Shown: positions 27,989 to 36,749, numbered from the stretch's first letter. The stretch is 64,000 bases of DNA from Sphingobium sp. AS12 (GCF_019097845.1 NZ_JAHRGM010000016.1:62001-126000); one strand, 5' to 3'. Notes: generated by a model not told the origin, from the sequence alone. Program-made: numbers and translations.

Positions 27989-28170
27989 TGCGCATCGTCC
28001 AGGATGCCCGGCCCACCGACCGCACTGGCGGCCCACAGAAAGCCGGTTTCAAACTGTGTCCGCGCGACTGCCAGCGACCTTTTGTCGATGCCGGGTTGCG
28101 CAGCCATAGCGTCCAGCATGGCCTTGACCGCGACCATCGCCGCGCCTGTCTTCTCAAGAAGTTCGTTCAT
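27985..28170 (-). CDS. Candidate Acb2/Tad1-hairpin anti-defence protein
   Basis: This 61-residue protein is two predicted helices joined by a PGIDKR turn. The second helix, SLAVARTQFETGFLWAASAV, fits the Acb2/Tad1-hairpin pattern (R-x-SLAxTxLExAxxWAxxAI). Proteins of this family sequester cyclic oligonucleotides and so block CBASS or Thoeris signalling; several are carried by transposable Pseudomonas phages. It overlaps both neighbours by 4 bp. The assignment is by pattern only and needs a profile search. Confidence 0.5.
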   Translation of the reverse strand: MNELLEKTGAAMVAVKAMLDAMAAQPGIDKRSLAVARTQFETGFLWAASAVGGPGILDDAQ

Positions 28171-28451
28171 GATGCCCCTCGATCGAGCGCGCGATACCGT
28201 GTGTCGGCCAATATCCCGATGCTGCGGCGCTCGACCCTCTCCAGCCAGCGATGGTCGTTGAATTCGACCCGGACGGGATACCAGGCGAACCAGCGGCTCC
28301 AACGCCGACCGGGGCCGATGGCGCGACGCTTCACCCAGACCGCGCCCAAAATAGCGGCCAGGACGATAAGGACCGGCAAGGAGACCAGCAGGACAAAAGT
28401 GCCGATGATCTCGACGCCCCAGGCAGGAATGATCTGCGCCTTGAGTTTCAT
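28167..28451 (-). CDS. Small single-span membrane protein
   Basis: This 94-residue protein has one strong membrane segment (about residues 12-36: IIGTFVLLVSLPVLIVLAAI) and a basic, Arg/Trp-rich tail (RRWSRWFAWYPVRVEF). It lies between the Acb2-like and DUF6527-like genes with 4-bp overlaps. Such an accessory membrane protein could serve superinfection exclusion or lysis, but no evidence decides. Confidence 0.6.
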   Translation of the reverse strand: MKLKAQIIPAWGVEIIGTFVLLVSLPVLIVLAAILGAVWVKRRAIGPGRRWSRWFAWYPVRVEFNDHRWLERVERRSIGILADTRYRALDRGAS

Positions 28452-28750
28452 GCCGACACCCATTCACCGGCGAGAAGCCATCCGTGCCACTTGCAGGGCA
28501 TTCCGGTGTTGAATACGGACGGGGACAAAGTCGGTGTTTCGGGATTGCCGTCCCATTCCCATTCAGGGCCGCGCCGATCCATGCCGTTGAGCTGGATCGG
28601 CAAATAGCCTTCACTGCCGCACCCGCATGGGCAGCGAAACGCAATGCCGGCGACGCCATCGGTCAACAGCGCCAGGCGCAGCTCAATCGCGCCCGCAGCC
28701 CGACCGGCTTCCGTGTCGATGTCGTCAACGACGATGGCGGGGAGCTTCAT
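28448..28750 (-). CDS. DUF6527-like zinc-binding phage protein
   Basis: This 100-residue protein matches the DUF6527 pattern: RCPCGCGSEG near residue 40, ETPTLSPSVFN, then CKWHGWLLAGEW. The Cys/His set suggests zinc binding. DUF6527 members are often annotated as ammonia monooxygenase in error. Its role in the phage is unknown. It overlaps the connector gene by 4 bp. Confidence 0.65.
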   Translation of the reverse strand: MKLPAIVVDDIDTEAGRAAGAIELRLALLTDGVAGIAFRCPCGCGSEGYLPIQLNGMDRRGPEWEWDGNPETPTLSPSVFNTGMPCKWHGWLLAGEWVSA

Positions 28751-29313
28751 GCCATCACCATCCCGCGCCGGCTGGCCAGCGCCGTGAAGATCGCCTCGCG
28801 GTCGGCGACCGGATCGCCGGACAGCGTGAACTGATAGTCGCCCGCGCGTTCGCTCTTGAGCGCGCCGCGATAGGACAGGTCGAGCTGGATCAGCTTGATG
28901 ATCGCTTCGTCGCGCGCGTCCTGCTCGCCGATCGGCGTGTAGGTGACGCGCACCAGCGGTGCCCAATAGGAACGGCCGTTGGGGCCACCGGTCAGGCGTT
29001 GGAGCGTCCGCCCGCCGTGCCGCACGGCATAATCGCCCGATGCAAGGATGATCTCGTTGCCGGCGTCGCCGCTATTGCCCGGATCGACTTCGACGATCGT
29101 CACTGCCGCGCCGACGTCCATCGGCCGCGCCAGGCGCAATGTGCGCAAGCCTCGCGATGCCGGATCGGTAAGATCGCCCAGCTCGACCGTCGCCGCGCCC
29201 GCCGGGCCAAAGCGCGCGTCCATATCGGCGACGATCCCGTCGATCATCGCCTGAAGCTCGCTATCGTCCAGGTCGGAACCTGTGCGAATTTTGACCCGGT
29301 CGAGCAGCGCCAT
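28747..29313 (-). CDS. Head-tail connector protein (gp6-like)
   Basis: This 188-residue protein fits the HK97 gp6-like connector that binds the portal ring (ALLDRVKIRTGSDLDDSELQ at the N-terminus, RDEAIIKLIQLDLSYRG later). It begins the head-tail module. Its start lies 4 bp after the previous gene. Confidence 0.75.
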   Translation of the reverse strand: MALLDRVKIRTGSDLDDSELQAMIDGIVADMDARFGPAGAATVELGDLTDPASRGLRTLRLARPMDVGAAVTIVEVDPGNSGDAGNEIILASGDYAVRHGGRTLQRLTGGPNGRSYWAPLVRVTYTPIGEQDARDEAIIKLIQLDLSYRGALKSERAGDYQFTLSGDPVADREAIFTALASRRGMVMA

Positions 29314-29316
29314 GGA

Positions 29317-30057
29317 TCAGGCCTTCGCCTGGGCCTTGGAGGTGCTTCTGCCAGATGACTTGTCGCTGCCGCCCTTCTTTTCCTTGTCCTCGGCCGGAGC
29401 CTTTTCCTTGGTCTCGGCGGGTGCGTCGGCTTCCTTCACGGACAGCTCCTGGGGCTCAGAGGTGACAGGCGGCGGCGGGGGCGGCACGTCGTCGATCGGC
29501 GGCGTCGGATCGACCGGCAGCCCCGGCTCGTCTGCGACGATGGGTGGTGCCCAGATGAACGACGCGATCTCGGCTGGAATTTCCTCGCCGATGCCCGGCA
29601 TGGCGAGGCCAAGCGTTTGCGCGGCGGCGACCTGGCGTTCCAGCAAAGGCAGGAACATGTCGAAGCCAGGGATCGGTGCCCAGTGATGCGCTTCGTCATC
29701 CACGAACTGGAGCGCTTCGACCGTCAGGCTGGGATGCTGGACGATCGCGAGCAGCTGCGCGATGTCCATCTCGCCCTTGGCAAAGGGTCGCCAATCGGCA
29801 CCGAAAGAAAGGCCTGCGACCTCCAGTTCGGTCAGCCCGGTGCCCTGGCCCAGGGCCACGCGCAGGATCGCATTGAGATAGGTCTCGGTGAGCAGCTTGC
29901 CTTCCGCGATATCGCCATCGACCAGGCCGAACTTCTCGGCCGCGCTATCGGGGATGTCGTCACCGGGCGAGGCATAGAGCCGCGCGGCGCGTGGATCGCC
30001 GGCCGCGACCAGGGCGGTCGCGCAGGCGGTCAGATATAGTCGTGCGGTGGCCTTCAT
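29317..30057 (-). CDS. Phage structural-region protein with charged tail
   Basis: This 246-residue protein has a mostly helical N-terminal region and a disordered C-terminus: a Pro run near residue 195 then Lys/Glu-rich repeats up to the end. No family was recognised. The start at 30057 has GAGGAG seven bases upstream. It may be a head assembly or scaffold-like protein. Confidence 0.6.
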   Translation of the reverse strand: MKATARLYLTACATALVAAGDPRAARLYASPGDDIPDSAAEKFGLVDGDIAEGKLLTETYLNAILRVALGQGTGLTELEVAGLSFGADWRPFAKGEMDIAQLLAIVQHPSLTVEALQFVDDEAHHWAPIPGFDMFLPLLERQVAAAQTLGLAMPGIGEEIPAEIASFIWAPPIVADEPGLPVDPTPPIDDVPPPPPPVTSEPQELSVKEADAPAETKEKAPAEDKEKKGGSDKSSGRSTSKAQAKA

Positions 30058-30068
30058 CACGCGTCTCC

Positions 30069-30614
30069 TCAGAGGGTTTCGTAGAGATCGACAATCACGG
30101 CCGTGCCATTGAGCGCCGAATTGAGCGTGACCGTGTTGCTCTCCAGCGCGCTGGCGGAAACCGCGACGGTCGGGGCCGTGCCCTCGCGCACATTGGCGAG
30201 GAAGGCGAAGATCACGCTGTTGCGGCTGAGCTTGAGCGGCAGGCCGAGCTTTGCCCCGGTGCCGATCCGCACGCGCTCGGTATTGGCCACGGCATAGGCG
30301 GGCAGCGTCACCTGGGTCACCGTCCTGAACGCCTTGTTGCCCGACACGACGGACACCCCGGCCAGCACGATCGTCTCGGTGATGACCTCGCCGCCGATGT
30401 TGGTGCCGACGATCACGACATTGCCCGCGACATTGGCGTCATTGCCCTTGACCGTCAGGCAGCGCGCGACGTCGGGCGCGGTGAAGCCCGTCGTGACGAT
30501 GGTGGTTGCGCCGCTGGCCATGGCCGTGTCGGCGAGGACGGCGCTGTTGACGCCCAGCGCGGCCGAACCGAGCAGCAGCGATACGACGCGCGAAAAGGAA
30601 CCCGGAATTTTCAT
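30069..30614 (-). CDS. Probable head decoration/structural protein
   Basis: This 181-residue protein is rich in Ala, Thr and Val, with a beta pattern and no catalytic motif. The ATG at 30614 has AGGAG upstream. It follows the major capsid gene after a strong hairpin. Decoration or capsid-stabilising proteins often occupy this place. The first 25 residues resemble a weak signal sequence, which would be odd for a decoration protein. Confidence 0.55.
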   Translation of the reverse strand: MKIPGSFSRVVSLLLGSAALGVNSAVLADTAMASGATTIVTTGFTAPDVARCLTVKGNDANVAGNVVIVGTNIGGEVITETIVLAGVSVVSGNKAFRTVTQVTLPAYAVANTERVRIGTGAKLGLPLKLSRNSVIFAFLANVREGTAPTVAVSASALESNTVTLNSALNGTAVIVDLYETL

Positions 30615-30638
30615 GACTATCTCCTGGGGAGGCAAGAA

Positions 30639-30692
30639 GGAGCGCCCGGCCAGTGCATATTCGCACCGACTGCCCCCCGGCTCGGGCGCTCC
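30639..30692. terminator. Hairpin after major capsid gene
   Basis: The arms GGAGCGCCCG (30639-30648) and CGGGCGCTCC (30683-30692) form a perfect 10-bp stem with a 34-base loop. It lies between the capsid gene and the next structural gene. With no T-run it is more likely an RNA-processing or attenuation signal that lets capsid mRNA exceed the downstream genes. Confidence 0.6.
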
Positions 30693-30710
30693 TGACGACC
30701 AGTCCCCTTG

Positions 30711-32021
30711 TTAGAGGCCGGTGACCTCGCAGAAGGCGGCGGGACGGAAGGTGACCAGCACGGCGCGCATGTCGCCGCGCACGGTCCGCTTGCCCTCGGC
30801 AAACTGGGTGCCGACATAGCCAATCTGGATGTCCACGCCCTTCTTCTCGAACAGGCTGATCCAGGCGGGCTGGAACGAGCCGACCATGCCCCATCCGGCC
30901 GCCACCGCATCCTGCTGGACGACGGGCAGGCCCCAGAGCCGCTCGGGACCGGCCTCGCTTGGGCTGCCCCAGATGTAGACGCCGTCCGCCGTGCGCATCA
31001 GGCGGATGCCCTGCCAGTCGGTCGGATGCATCAGATGATGGGTCGGCACCGCGCGGCCAACCAGGCGGACCTTGGTCATGCCCTTGAAATAGGCGTCCGG
31101 CACCGGGTCGGCACCCTTCGCCTGGGTCTGGATACCCGCCGTGTTCTTGAGGCCGCGTAGGTTCGGCGTACTGCCGTTGCCGACCAGGCACTGGCCGTCC
31201 AAGCGCTGGCGGATGCCAAAGGTAAGGCGACCGTTAAGATAGCCCGACATGCTCGGCACGTCTTCAAGCTGTTCGTCGGTGACCGGCACGCTGTCGGTGA
31301 TCTTCTCGACATTGTTGGACCGTTCGGTGAAGGCGAAGGTCGATTCCGCGAAGGTGCCGCCCTCGGCCGTCTCGGCCGCCCCGTGGGTGCGGGTCGTTTC
31401 CTCCATATATTTATAGGCGGCCTGATCGGTCTGGAACATCGGGATGATGTCGAGCAGCTGGATCGGCCGCGTCGCTGCGTCGAGAAAGCCGGGCGCGCGG
31501 ATGCTTTCCGGCGCGAAGCCAGCCCCGCGCGACATCAGCGTCTTGGAACCGATCGTGTCGAACGCCGCACCCTTGGCAAGCATGTCCGAAGGCCAAAGCT
31601 CTTCGAAGTTGAAGGTGATGCCGCCCTTCTCGCCGCGCGACGCAAAATCCTGGTAGCGCTTTTCCTCGCATACCAGTTCACCCAGCGACTTGATGACGTG
31701 GCCGCCTTGCTGGCCACCCTTGCCGGCACCAGGCAGCGGAAAGCGGCGACGCGACTTCTCGCGGTCGGCATGTTCCTTGGCGGCCAGCTCGGCCCCTTCC
31801 AGCTTTTCGGCATGTTCGGACAGCTCGTTCAGCTCCGCATTCATCGCCTTGACCTTTTCGGCCACGGCGACGGAGCCCTTCACGTCGGCACCCAGGCAGG
31901 TCACCTTCCGGAAATCATAGCCATCCTCCGTCTTTGCCTCCGCAAAGACCTTGCCCAGTTCGTCCTGCTTTGCGCCGAGCTTCTCGCGCGCCTCTTTCAG
32001 GCTCAGTTCCGCTACCGACAT
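30711..32021 (-). CDS. Major capsid protein (HK97 fold)
   Basis: This 436-residue protein has an N-terminal helical scaffold-like domain (about residues 1-105, Glu/Lys/Ala-rich), to be cut by the protease, and then an HK97-type capsid domain. ATRPIQLLDIIPMFQTDQAA and EQLEDVPSMSGYLN are typical blocks. The start at 32021 has GGGAG upstream. A candidate late promoter element lies 45 bp before it. Confidence 0.9.
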   Translation of the reverse strand: MSVAELSLKEAREKLGAKQDELGKVFAEAKTEDGYDFRKVTCLGADVKGSVAVAEKVKAMNAELNELSEHAEKLEGAELAAKEHADREKSRRRFPLPGAGKGGQQGGHVIKSLGELVCEEKRYQDFASRGEKGGITFNFEELWPSDMLAKGAAFDTIGSKTLMSRGAGFAPESIRAPGFLDAATRPIQLLDIIPMFQTDQAAYKYMEETTRTHGAAETAEGGTFAESTFAFTERSNNVEKITDSVPVTDEQLEDVPSMSGYLNGRLTFGIRQRLDGQCLVGNGSTPNLRGLKNTAGIQTQAKGADPVPDAYFKGMTKVRLVGRAVPTHHLMHPTDWQGIRLMRTADGVYIWGSPSEAGPERLWGLPVVQQDAVAAGWGMVGSFQPAWISLFEKKGVDIQIGYVGTQFAEGKRTVRGDMRAVLVTFRPAAFCEVTGL

Positions 32022-32330
32022 ATGCTTACTCCCGCTCACCGGTCCGTTGATGTTGGAGCCATATGGCGGGAGGCGCAGGCAGCTTGCGCCCCGGACGCAT
32101 GTCCGTGGCGGGAAGGGGTGGCGATGGAAGGAACGGCCTGTTGTTACCCCAGGACGGGGGACAATGGCAACGCAAACGCCGAACGAGGCGCGCAGGTTGC
32201 GCCGATCGGTGTCAAACCTGCCCGCAAAGCGTTTTGAGACGCACTAAGACAGCAGGCGACACCCCGGAAGGCCCGCAGAGTGCGGAAACACGCTGGTGGG
32301 CCTCCTGGGGGCTTTATGGGGATAGCCCGA
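32022..32330. other. Protease-capsid intergenic region
   Basis: This 309-bp gap holds no gene. On the minus strand it carries a hairpin with arms AGGCCC and GGGCCT (about 32269-32305) after the protease gene, which may end or slow transcription, and then the 40-bp element at 32066-32105 upstream of the capsid gene. The rest shows no clear motif. Confidence 0.5.
32066..32105 (-). promoter_or_regulatory. Candidate late promoter/activator site before capsid gene
   Basis: This 40-bp element is identical to 39181-39220 at 32 of 40 positions with no gap. It contains the dyad CGGAC-GCAT-GTCCG (32092-32105) and ends 45 bp before the capsid start. The dyad followed by a promoter-length segment is what is expected for a Mor/C-activated late promoter. 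The matching element is next to the Mor/C gene. Confidence 0.6.
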
Positions 32331-33044
32331 TCAGCCCTTGATATGGTCGCGCGCCAGACCCTTCAGCCAGCCGGCCAACGCGGCCTCTGTCGCTGCCCTT
32401 TCTTCCGCGCCGATCGCGCCGGGGGAGACCAGCGCCTTGCCGATCGCGACATGGATATCGGCAAGCTGCTTGCGCCCCGTCGCGGACAGGGCGGACGCGT
32501 CGCCTGTCAGCGCCTCGGCCAGTTCGCCCAGCTGGGTGATGAGCGGCGCGAACGCCGCATCCTTCAGCGCCTTGATCGAGAGCGTCCCGGTGCCGACACC
32601 CGCGCCGCGCAGCACGGGCGAGATTTCGTCGCAGTCGAGGCGCTTGAGAACGCGGATGCGGTTGCCCTCGCGCTGTTCATAGCCCGCGTCCAGGATCGCG
32701 AAGCCATAGCTCCATTGCTGCACCGGCTGCCCCTTGGACAGGTCGAAGGACAGGGCCGCGTGCCATTCCTTGCCGGCCTGGCTGGCCAGGTTCAGCGTGA
32801 AGTCTGCGACCGCCCAGCCATTCTCTTCATGCAGCCAGGCCTTGCCGAACGGCATCGACCGCCGATCATGCGCCGGGATCATCTGCACCCACTGGCCACC
32901 GCCTTCCTTCCAGGTGAAAGCACCGGGGGCATAGGTGTCGCCATCGCTGTCGATCGCGGCCAGCTGGGCGATGCGGGCGCGACCGGTGCCGGCCTCGTCC
33001 ATCTTCTCGATCGTCACGCTCTTGGTGAGCCCCAAACCAGTCAT
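32331..33044 (-). CDS. Prohead protease (HK97 gp4-like, S78)
   Basis: This 237-residue serine protease should remove the capsid scaffold domain. His is in MIPAHDRRSMPFGKA and the nucleophile Ser in VQQWSYGFAIL, matching the family layout. It lies between the portal and capsid genes as usual. Its Ala-rich C-terminal region (from about residue 165) is longer than the minimal domain and may be disordered. Confidence 0.85.
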   Translation of the reverse strand: MTGLGLTKSVTIEKMDEAGTGRARIAQLAAIDSDGDTYAPGAFTWKEGGGQWVQMIPAHDRRSMPFGKAWLHEENGWAVADFTLNLASQAGKEWHAALSFDLSKGQPVQQWSYGFAILDAGYEQREGNRIRVLKRLDCDEISPVLRGAGVGTGTLSIKALKDAAFAPLITQLGELAEALTGDASALSATGRKQLADIHVAIGKALVSPGAIGAEERAATEAALAGWLKGLARDHIKG

Positions 33045-33048
33045 ATCG

Positions 33049-35136
33049 TCAGTCCTCCTCGAAATTGGGCGCGAAGCTCAGCGTCCCGTTGGGATGTTCG
33101 GCCGCCGCCATGGCAAGCGCTTCGTCGGCGGTGACGATCGACCCGTTGCGGGCCATGTGGCTCAGCAGCGATCGGCCCGGACCAAGCCGGCCGTCGAATA
33201 TGATGAAACTGCCGACGCCCGCCGCGCGGCCGCGCTCGATCGTCGAGATATTCTGCGCATATTTGGTCTCGGTCCGGGCGATCACGCGGGCGCGGACTTC
33301 TGCGCTGTTCCAGGGACCACCCTCGACATGCGCGCCGATCCGGTTGGCGAGCGCCTGTGCGCCTTCGCCGGCAGCGCGCCCTTCCGCCAGTGCCTCGAAC
33401 AGGGCGGAGCGGCTCTGCCCCTGAAGGTCGATCAGACCGGCCCTGCGCCCGCCCGCCGCGACGATCGCCCGCGCGACCTGGTCCGGCATCGACGCGCCCA
33501 GGCCCGCATGTTCGGCCGCTTCCTGGATCGACTTGGCGACTTCCAGATATTGGGCCTCATGGCCGGCGCGCATCCGGCCCGACCAGGCGTCGATGCCCAG
33601 CTTCTCCAGGATCATCGCGACCAGCAGATCGTCGGACTTCTCGCCCCGCTGTTCCTTGGGCAGGCTGACGTCCGCCTCCAGCAGCGGCAGCGCCGCCTCG
33701 ACCGCCGCTGCGCCCATGCCGCTAAAGACGCCTCTGAGCGGCGTCTCAAACGCCTTGGCGAGGGCGTCGCCACTCCGCTGCGTTATCAGCACGAACGCCT
33801 CGCCCCGCTTCATCGCGTCCGGGCTGGCGCGGCGCTCCGCCTTCATCCCTTTCGGATCGGCTACCACGGGATCGCGCGGGGCGCGGGGCGCGACGGGCGC
33901 GCGCATTCCCTCGGCGGGAACTTCTATCAGGTTGATCGGGCGCAGGTAGAATTTATGGCTGTCATCGGCGTCCATGCCGATCCCCATGCGATATTCATAA
34001 ACGGTGATCCCGGCGCTGCGGAGCGCCTTGCCGAAGCGCTCGACCTTCTTGTCCACATCTTCCTGAAGCGCCAGCACCTCGCTAATGTCCCAGCCGACCT
34101 TCTGTCCGGCAGCATTGCCAAACTCGCCCAGCAGCGATCGTTGCAGTTCGTCGGCAAACATGCGCGCGAAGGGCAGGACGCCATTGTTCCAGGCGAGCTT
34201 GCGCATCTCCTCCATGGTCGCGCCGACCTTCGTCGCCTGAAGCCCAGCGCCAAAGCCCACGACGGCGGCGGGGATGCCCAGGCACGCGCAGACCCGCTCT
34301 TCGGCGACGTCGCGCCCCTCGCTCATGTTGAGCTGCTGCGGATTGAAGCCATAGGCCTGGACGTCGGTCGGCGCGCCCATCACCAGCGGCCCGCCGCGAT
34401 TGTCGCCACCAAATGCCTGTTTGAACCACGTCTTAGTCGCCTCGACATCCTCGGGCGCGGGCATGGCCCCGCCCTTCGGGCTGATGACGACGCCGGGAAC
34501 GCCCATGTTGCGCAGGAGCGAGGCGACGAAGTTGCTGCTCTCCAGGTCGATGAAAATCTCGCGGATCACGCCGTCCAGGGGAGACAGCCCCATGCGGATA
34601 TTGCGCGGGTCGATGCCGTGCCGGAAATGCACGACGTCCTGCGGCTCAATCCGCGACGGCTCCATCCCGCCGCCCGGACTATAGCGATAATAGCTGATGA
34701 ACGTCTCGCCATCCTGGTCCCAGCGCGGCTCCATCATCCAGTGCGGCACATACCACAGCTCGGCCGGGCGACCCGCGCCATTGCGCACGATGATCCAGTA
34801 GGCGTTGCCGGATATGAGGAAGCTGACCAGCGTCGCCATCCACAGCGCGATGTCGCCATAGAAGGGGTTGGGATTCTGGATCAGCGCCAGCATGGCATGG
34901 CCGGGCATGTCCTCGACATCGCCATTGGCCTTTTTCAGGCGCACGATCAGGTTCGCTTCGGGCAGCGCGCGGCCGATCCACATCACCGGCGCAGTAACGA
35001 CCGAGCTGTCCAGCCCGTCGCCCACTTCCTTGCGATAATCGAATCGCGTGCGCTTGAGGAACTGCGACAGGAAGGGCGGTGCGCCCGGATGCAGCATGGA
35101 AGAGACTGCCTTGGCGGCTTTGGTCAACCAATTCAT
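33049..35136 (-). CDS. Portal protein fused to MuF-type head morphogenesis domain
   Basis: This 695-residue protein has an HK97-type portal domain (residues 1 to about 410, with PNPFYGDIALWMATLV and LISGNAYWIIVRN) followed by a linker and a C-terminal MuF-like domain (about 560-695, with RARVIARTETKYAQNIS). In Mu and most relatives, the portal and gpF are separate proteins. Here one continuous frame covers both. It is coupled by a 4-bp overlap with the terminase gene. Confidence 0.85.
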   Translation of the reverse strand: MNWLTKAAKAVSSMLHPGAPPFLSQFLKRTRFDYRKEVGDGLDSSVVTAPVMWIGRALPEANLIVRLKKANGDVEDMPGHAMLALIQNPNPFYGDIALWMATLVSFLISGNAYWIIVRNGAGRPAELWYVPHWMMEPRWDQDGETFISYYRYSPGGGMEPSRIEPQDVVHFRHGIDPRNIRMGLSPLDGVIREIFIDLESSNFVASLLRNMGVPGVVISPKGGAMPAPEDVEATKTWFKQAFGGDNRGGPLVMGAPTDVQAYGFNPQQLNMSEGRDVAEERVCACLGIPAAVVGFGAGLQATKVGATMEEMRKLAWNNGVLPFARMFADELQRSLLGEFGNAAGQKVGWDISEVLALQEDVDKKVERFGKALRSAGITVYEYRMGIGMDADDSHKFYLRPINLIEVPAEGMRAPVAPRAPRDPVVADPKGMKAERRASPDAMKRGEAFVLITQRSGDALAKAFETPLRGVFSGMGAAAVEAALPLLEADVSLPKEQRGEKSDDLLVAMILEKLGIDAWSGRMRAGHEAQYLEVAKSIQEAAEHAGLGASMPDQVARAIVAAGGRRAGLIDLQGQSRSALFEALAEGRAAGEGAQALANRIGAHVEGGPWNSAEVRARVIARTETKYAQNISTIERGRAAGVGSFIIFDGRLGPGRSLLSHMARNGSIVTADEALAMAAAEHPNGTLSFAPNFEED

Positions 35137-36749
35137 TGGGGAATCCAGTTCGCGTCGAGATAGTCTTCGTAGGAGCTGCTAAGTGCGCGCAGGCCGGCGG
35201 CGGTCACTTGCAGCCCTGTCTTCGGATCGGGCACGATCAGTTGCGGCATCATGCGCTCGCGAAGGTATCGGCCGATCACCCCGTGATGTGCGTCGAACTG
35301 CTCCATCGTCACAGCGCCGTGCTCGATGATCGCGCGCATGACATAGGCGATAGCATTTAATTCAACGTCGGACGGGCGCTCGGAAGTAGTTGCCTTCGGC
35401 TCGATCAGCGGACGCCACGCTGGGCTGTTGCCGTCACCGGCAGCATGAATGGCAAGGCCGAGCGACCAGAAGCGATCCGAGTGGCCGTCAGGCGTGCGCT
35501 CGGCCGTGAAGCGGATATTGCCTGCCGCCGTCGTCTCTTTCGTCACTGCGCGCAGATCGGCCCGGATTTTGGGGTCCTGGGGAATACGCAGCCGCTTATC
35601 TTCCATCTTCCCGCGCACGGGGTAGGCCAGCGCCTCCTTGACCTTGGGCGTGAAGGTTACGCATTCGACCTTATATTTGCCGAACCGGCGCTGGGCATCG
35701 TCGCCCCAGCCGATACCTAGCCCGGTATAGTCGATGCAGGTCCGCGCGCACCGCTCGATCCAAGGCCACAGGATTTTCTCCTGGTCCGGCTTGCTCATAT
35801 TCTGAAGCGCCTCGACATGGCGCGTGTAGAGAACGTCGCCGAGCTGCTCGAGCACCCACAGGACGGTCAGGTCCTTCTTCCGGCCGATATCGATCCCGGC
35901 ATAGAGCGTGCCGCCCTCCTGCTGTTTCCAGTCGAGCCCTTCGGGATATTCGCTGCCAAGGATCAGGTCATATTCCAGGAAAGCCGCATCGTCGTCGGCG
36001 GGGATGCACATATATTCCTGGAGGAAGCTTTCCTCATCCGCGCACCCGCCCTTCACGAAGTCGTAATAGGCCGCTTCATCCATCGCCTGAATCGGATCGT
36101 CGGTCGGCAGGGACTGCTGCAACTTGTAGAGAAAGCCGTCATCCAGGGCGTTCTGGAGCGTGACGGTGTGCAGGCTGATCTTCTTCGGGTTCCCCTTCTC
36201 CAATATCTCGACGATCAGTGTGTTGAAGAAGTTCTTGGTGCCGCGATAGGTCGAGATGACCTCCAGCTGCCCACCCCAGGTGATGCCGGGATAGGCGATG
36301 GCCCAAAGCTTTTTGGGGTCGGGGTGGAGCGCGAATTCGTCGAGCACGCGCCCGCCGCGCTTGCCCGCCTGGGCGTCGGGATTCGACGACATGCTATTGA
36401 TACGCTTGCCGTTGGCGAAATTCAGCGCATAGGCGGTATGCTTTTTGGCTTCGTCGATAACGATTTCGCCCAGATCGCGCGCGGCCAAGTCCTGGATACC
36501 GGCGAACAGTTTGCAATCTTCCAGGAACAGGCGCGCCTGAATATCGTCGCGCGAACTGACCCATTGATCGAAGCGCGCGCTGGCCAGGCTGGTGCGCGAC
36601 ACGGACGAGTATGCCGTCGCCCAGCTGAAGCCGAGCTGCCGGCCCTTCCGTGCCAGCTTCAGGCGCGACTGGTCGGCGATCCAACGCCCCTGGTAGGGCA
36701 AGAAAATCGCTTCCGGATTGGCGGGGATGATCTTGGCGTTGCCCATCAC
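35133..36749 (-). CDS. Terminase large subunit (Mu gp28-like)
   Basis: This 538-residue packaging motor has a Walker A-like segment RKGRQLGFSWAT near residue 34 and an RNase H-like nuclease domain starting at AGIDIGRKKDLTVLWVLEQL (about residue 285). It fits Mu gp28/FluMu-type terminases. These package DNA from integrated copies with host flanks. It overlaps the small subunit gene by 4 bp. Confidence 0.88.
   Translation of the reverse strand: MMGNAKIIPANPEAIFLPYQGRWIADQSRLKLARKGRQLGFSWATAYSSVSRTSLASARFDQWVSSRDDIQARLFLEDCKLFAGIQDLAARDLGEIVIDEAKKHTAYALNFANGKRINSMSSNPDAQAGKRGGRVLDEFALHPDPKKLWAIAYPGITWGGQLEVISTYRGTKNFFNTLIVEILEKGNPKKISLHTVTLQNALDDGFLYKLQQSLPTDDPIQAMDEAAYYDFVKGGCADEESFLQEYMCIPADDDAAFLEYDLILGSEYPEGLDWKQQEGGTLYAGIDIGRKKDLTVLWVLEQLGDVLYTRHVEALQNMSKPDQEKILWPWIERCARTCIDYTGLGIGWGDDAQRRFGKYKVECVTFTPKVKEALAYPVRGKMEDKRLRIPQDPKIRADLRAVTKETTAAGNIRFTAERTPDGHSDRFWSLGLAIHAAGDGNSPAWRPLIEPKATTSERPSDVELNAIAYVMRAIIEHGAVTMEQFDAHHGVIGRYLRERMMPQLIVPDPKTGLQVTAAGLRALSSSYEDYLDANWIPQ

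Noticed and set aside
32935-35163. 742-codon plus-strand frame opposite the portal gene
   Set aside because: It is antisense to the portal-MuF and protease genes, with His/Arg/Asp-rich shadow composition.
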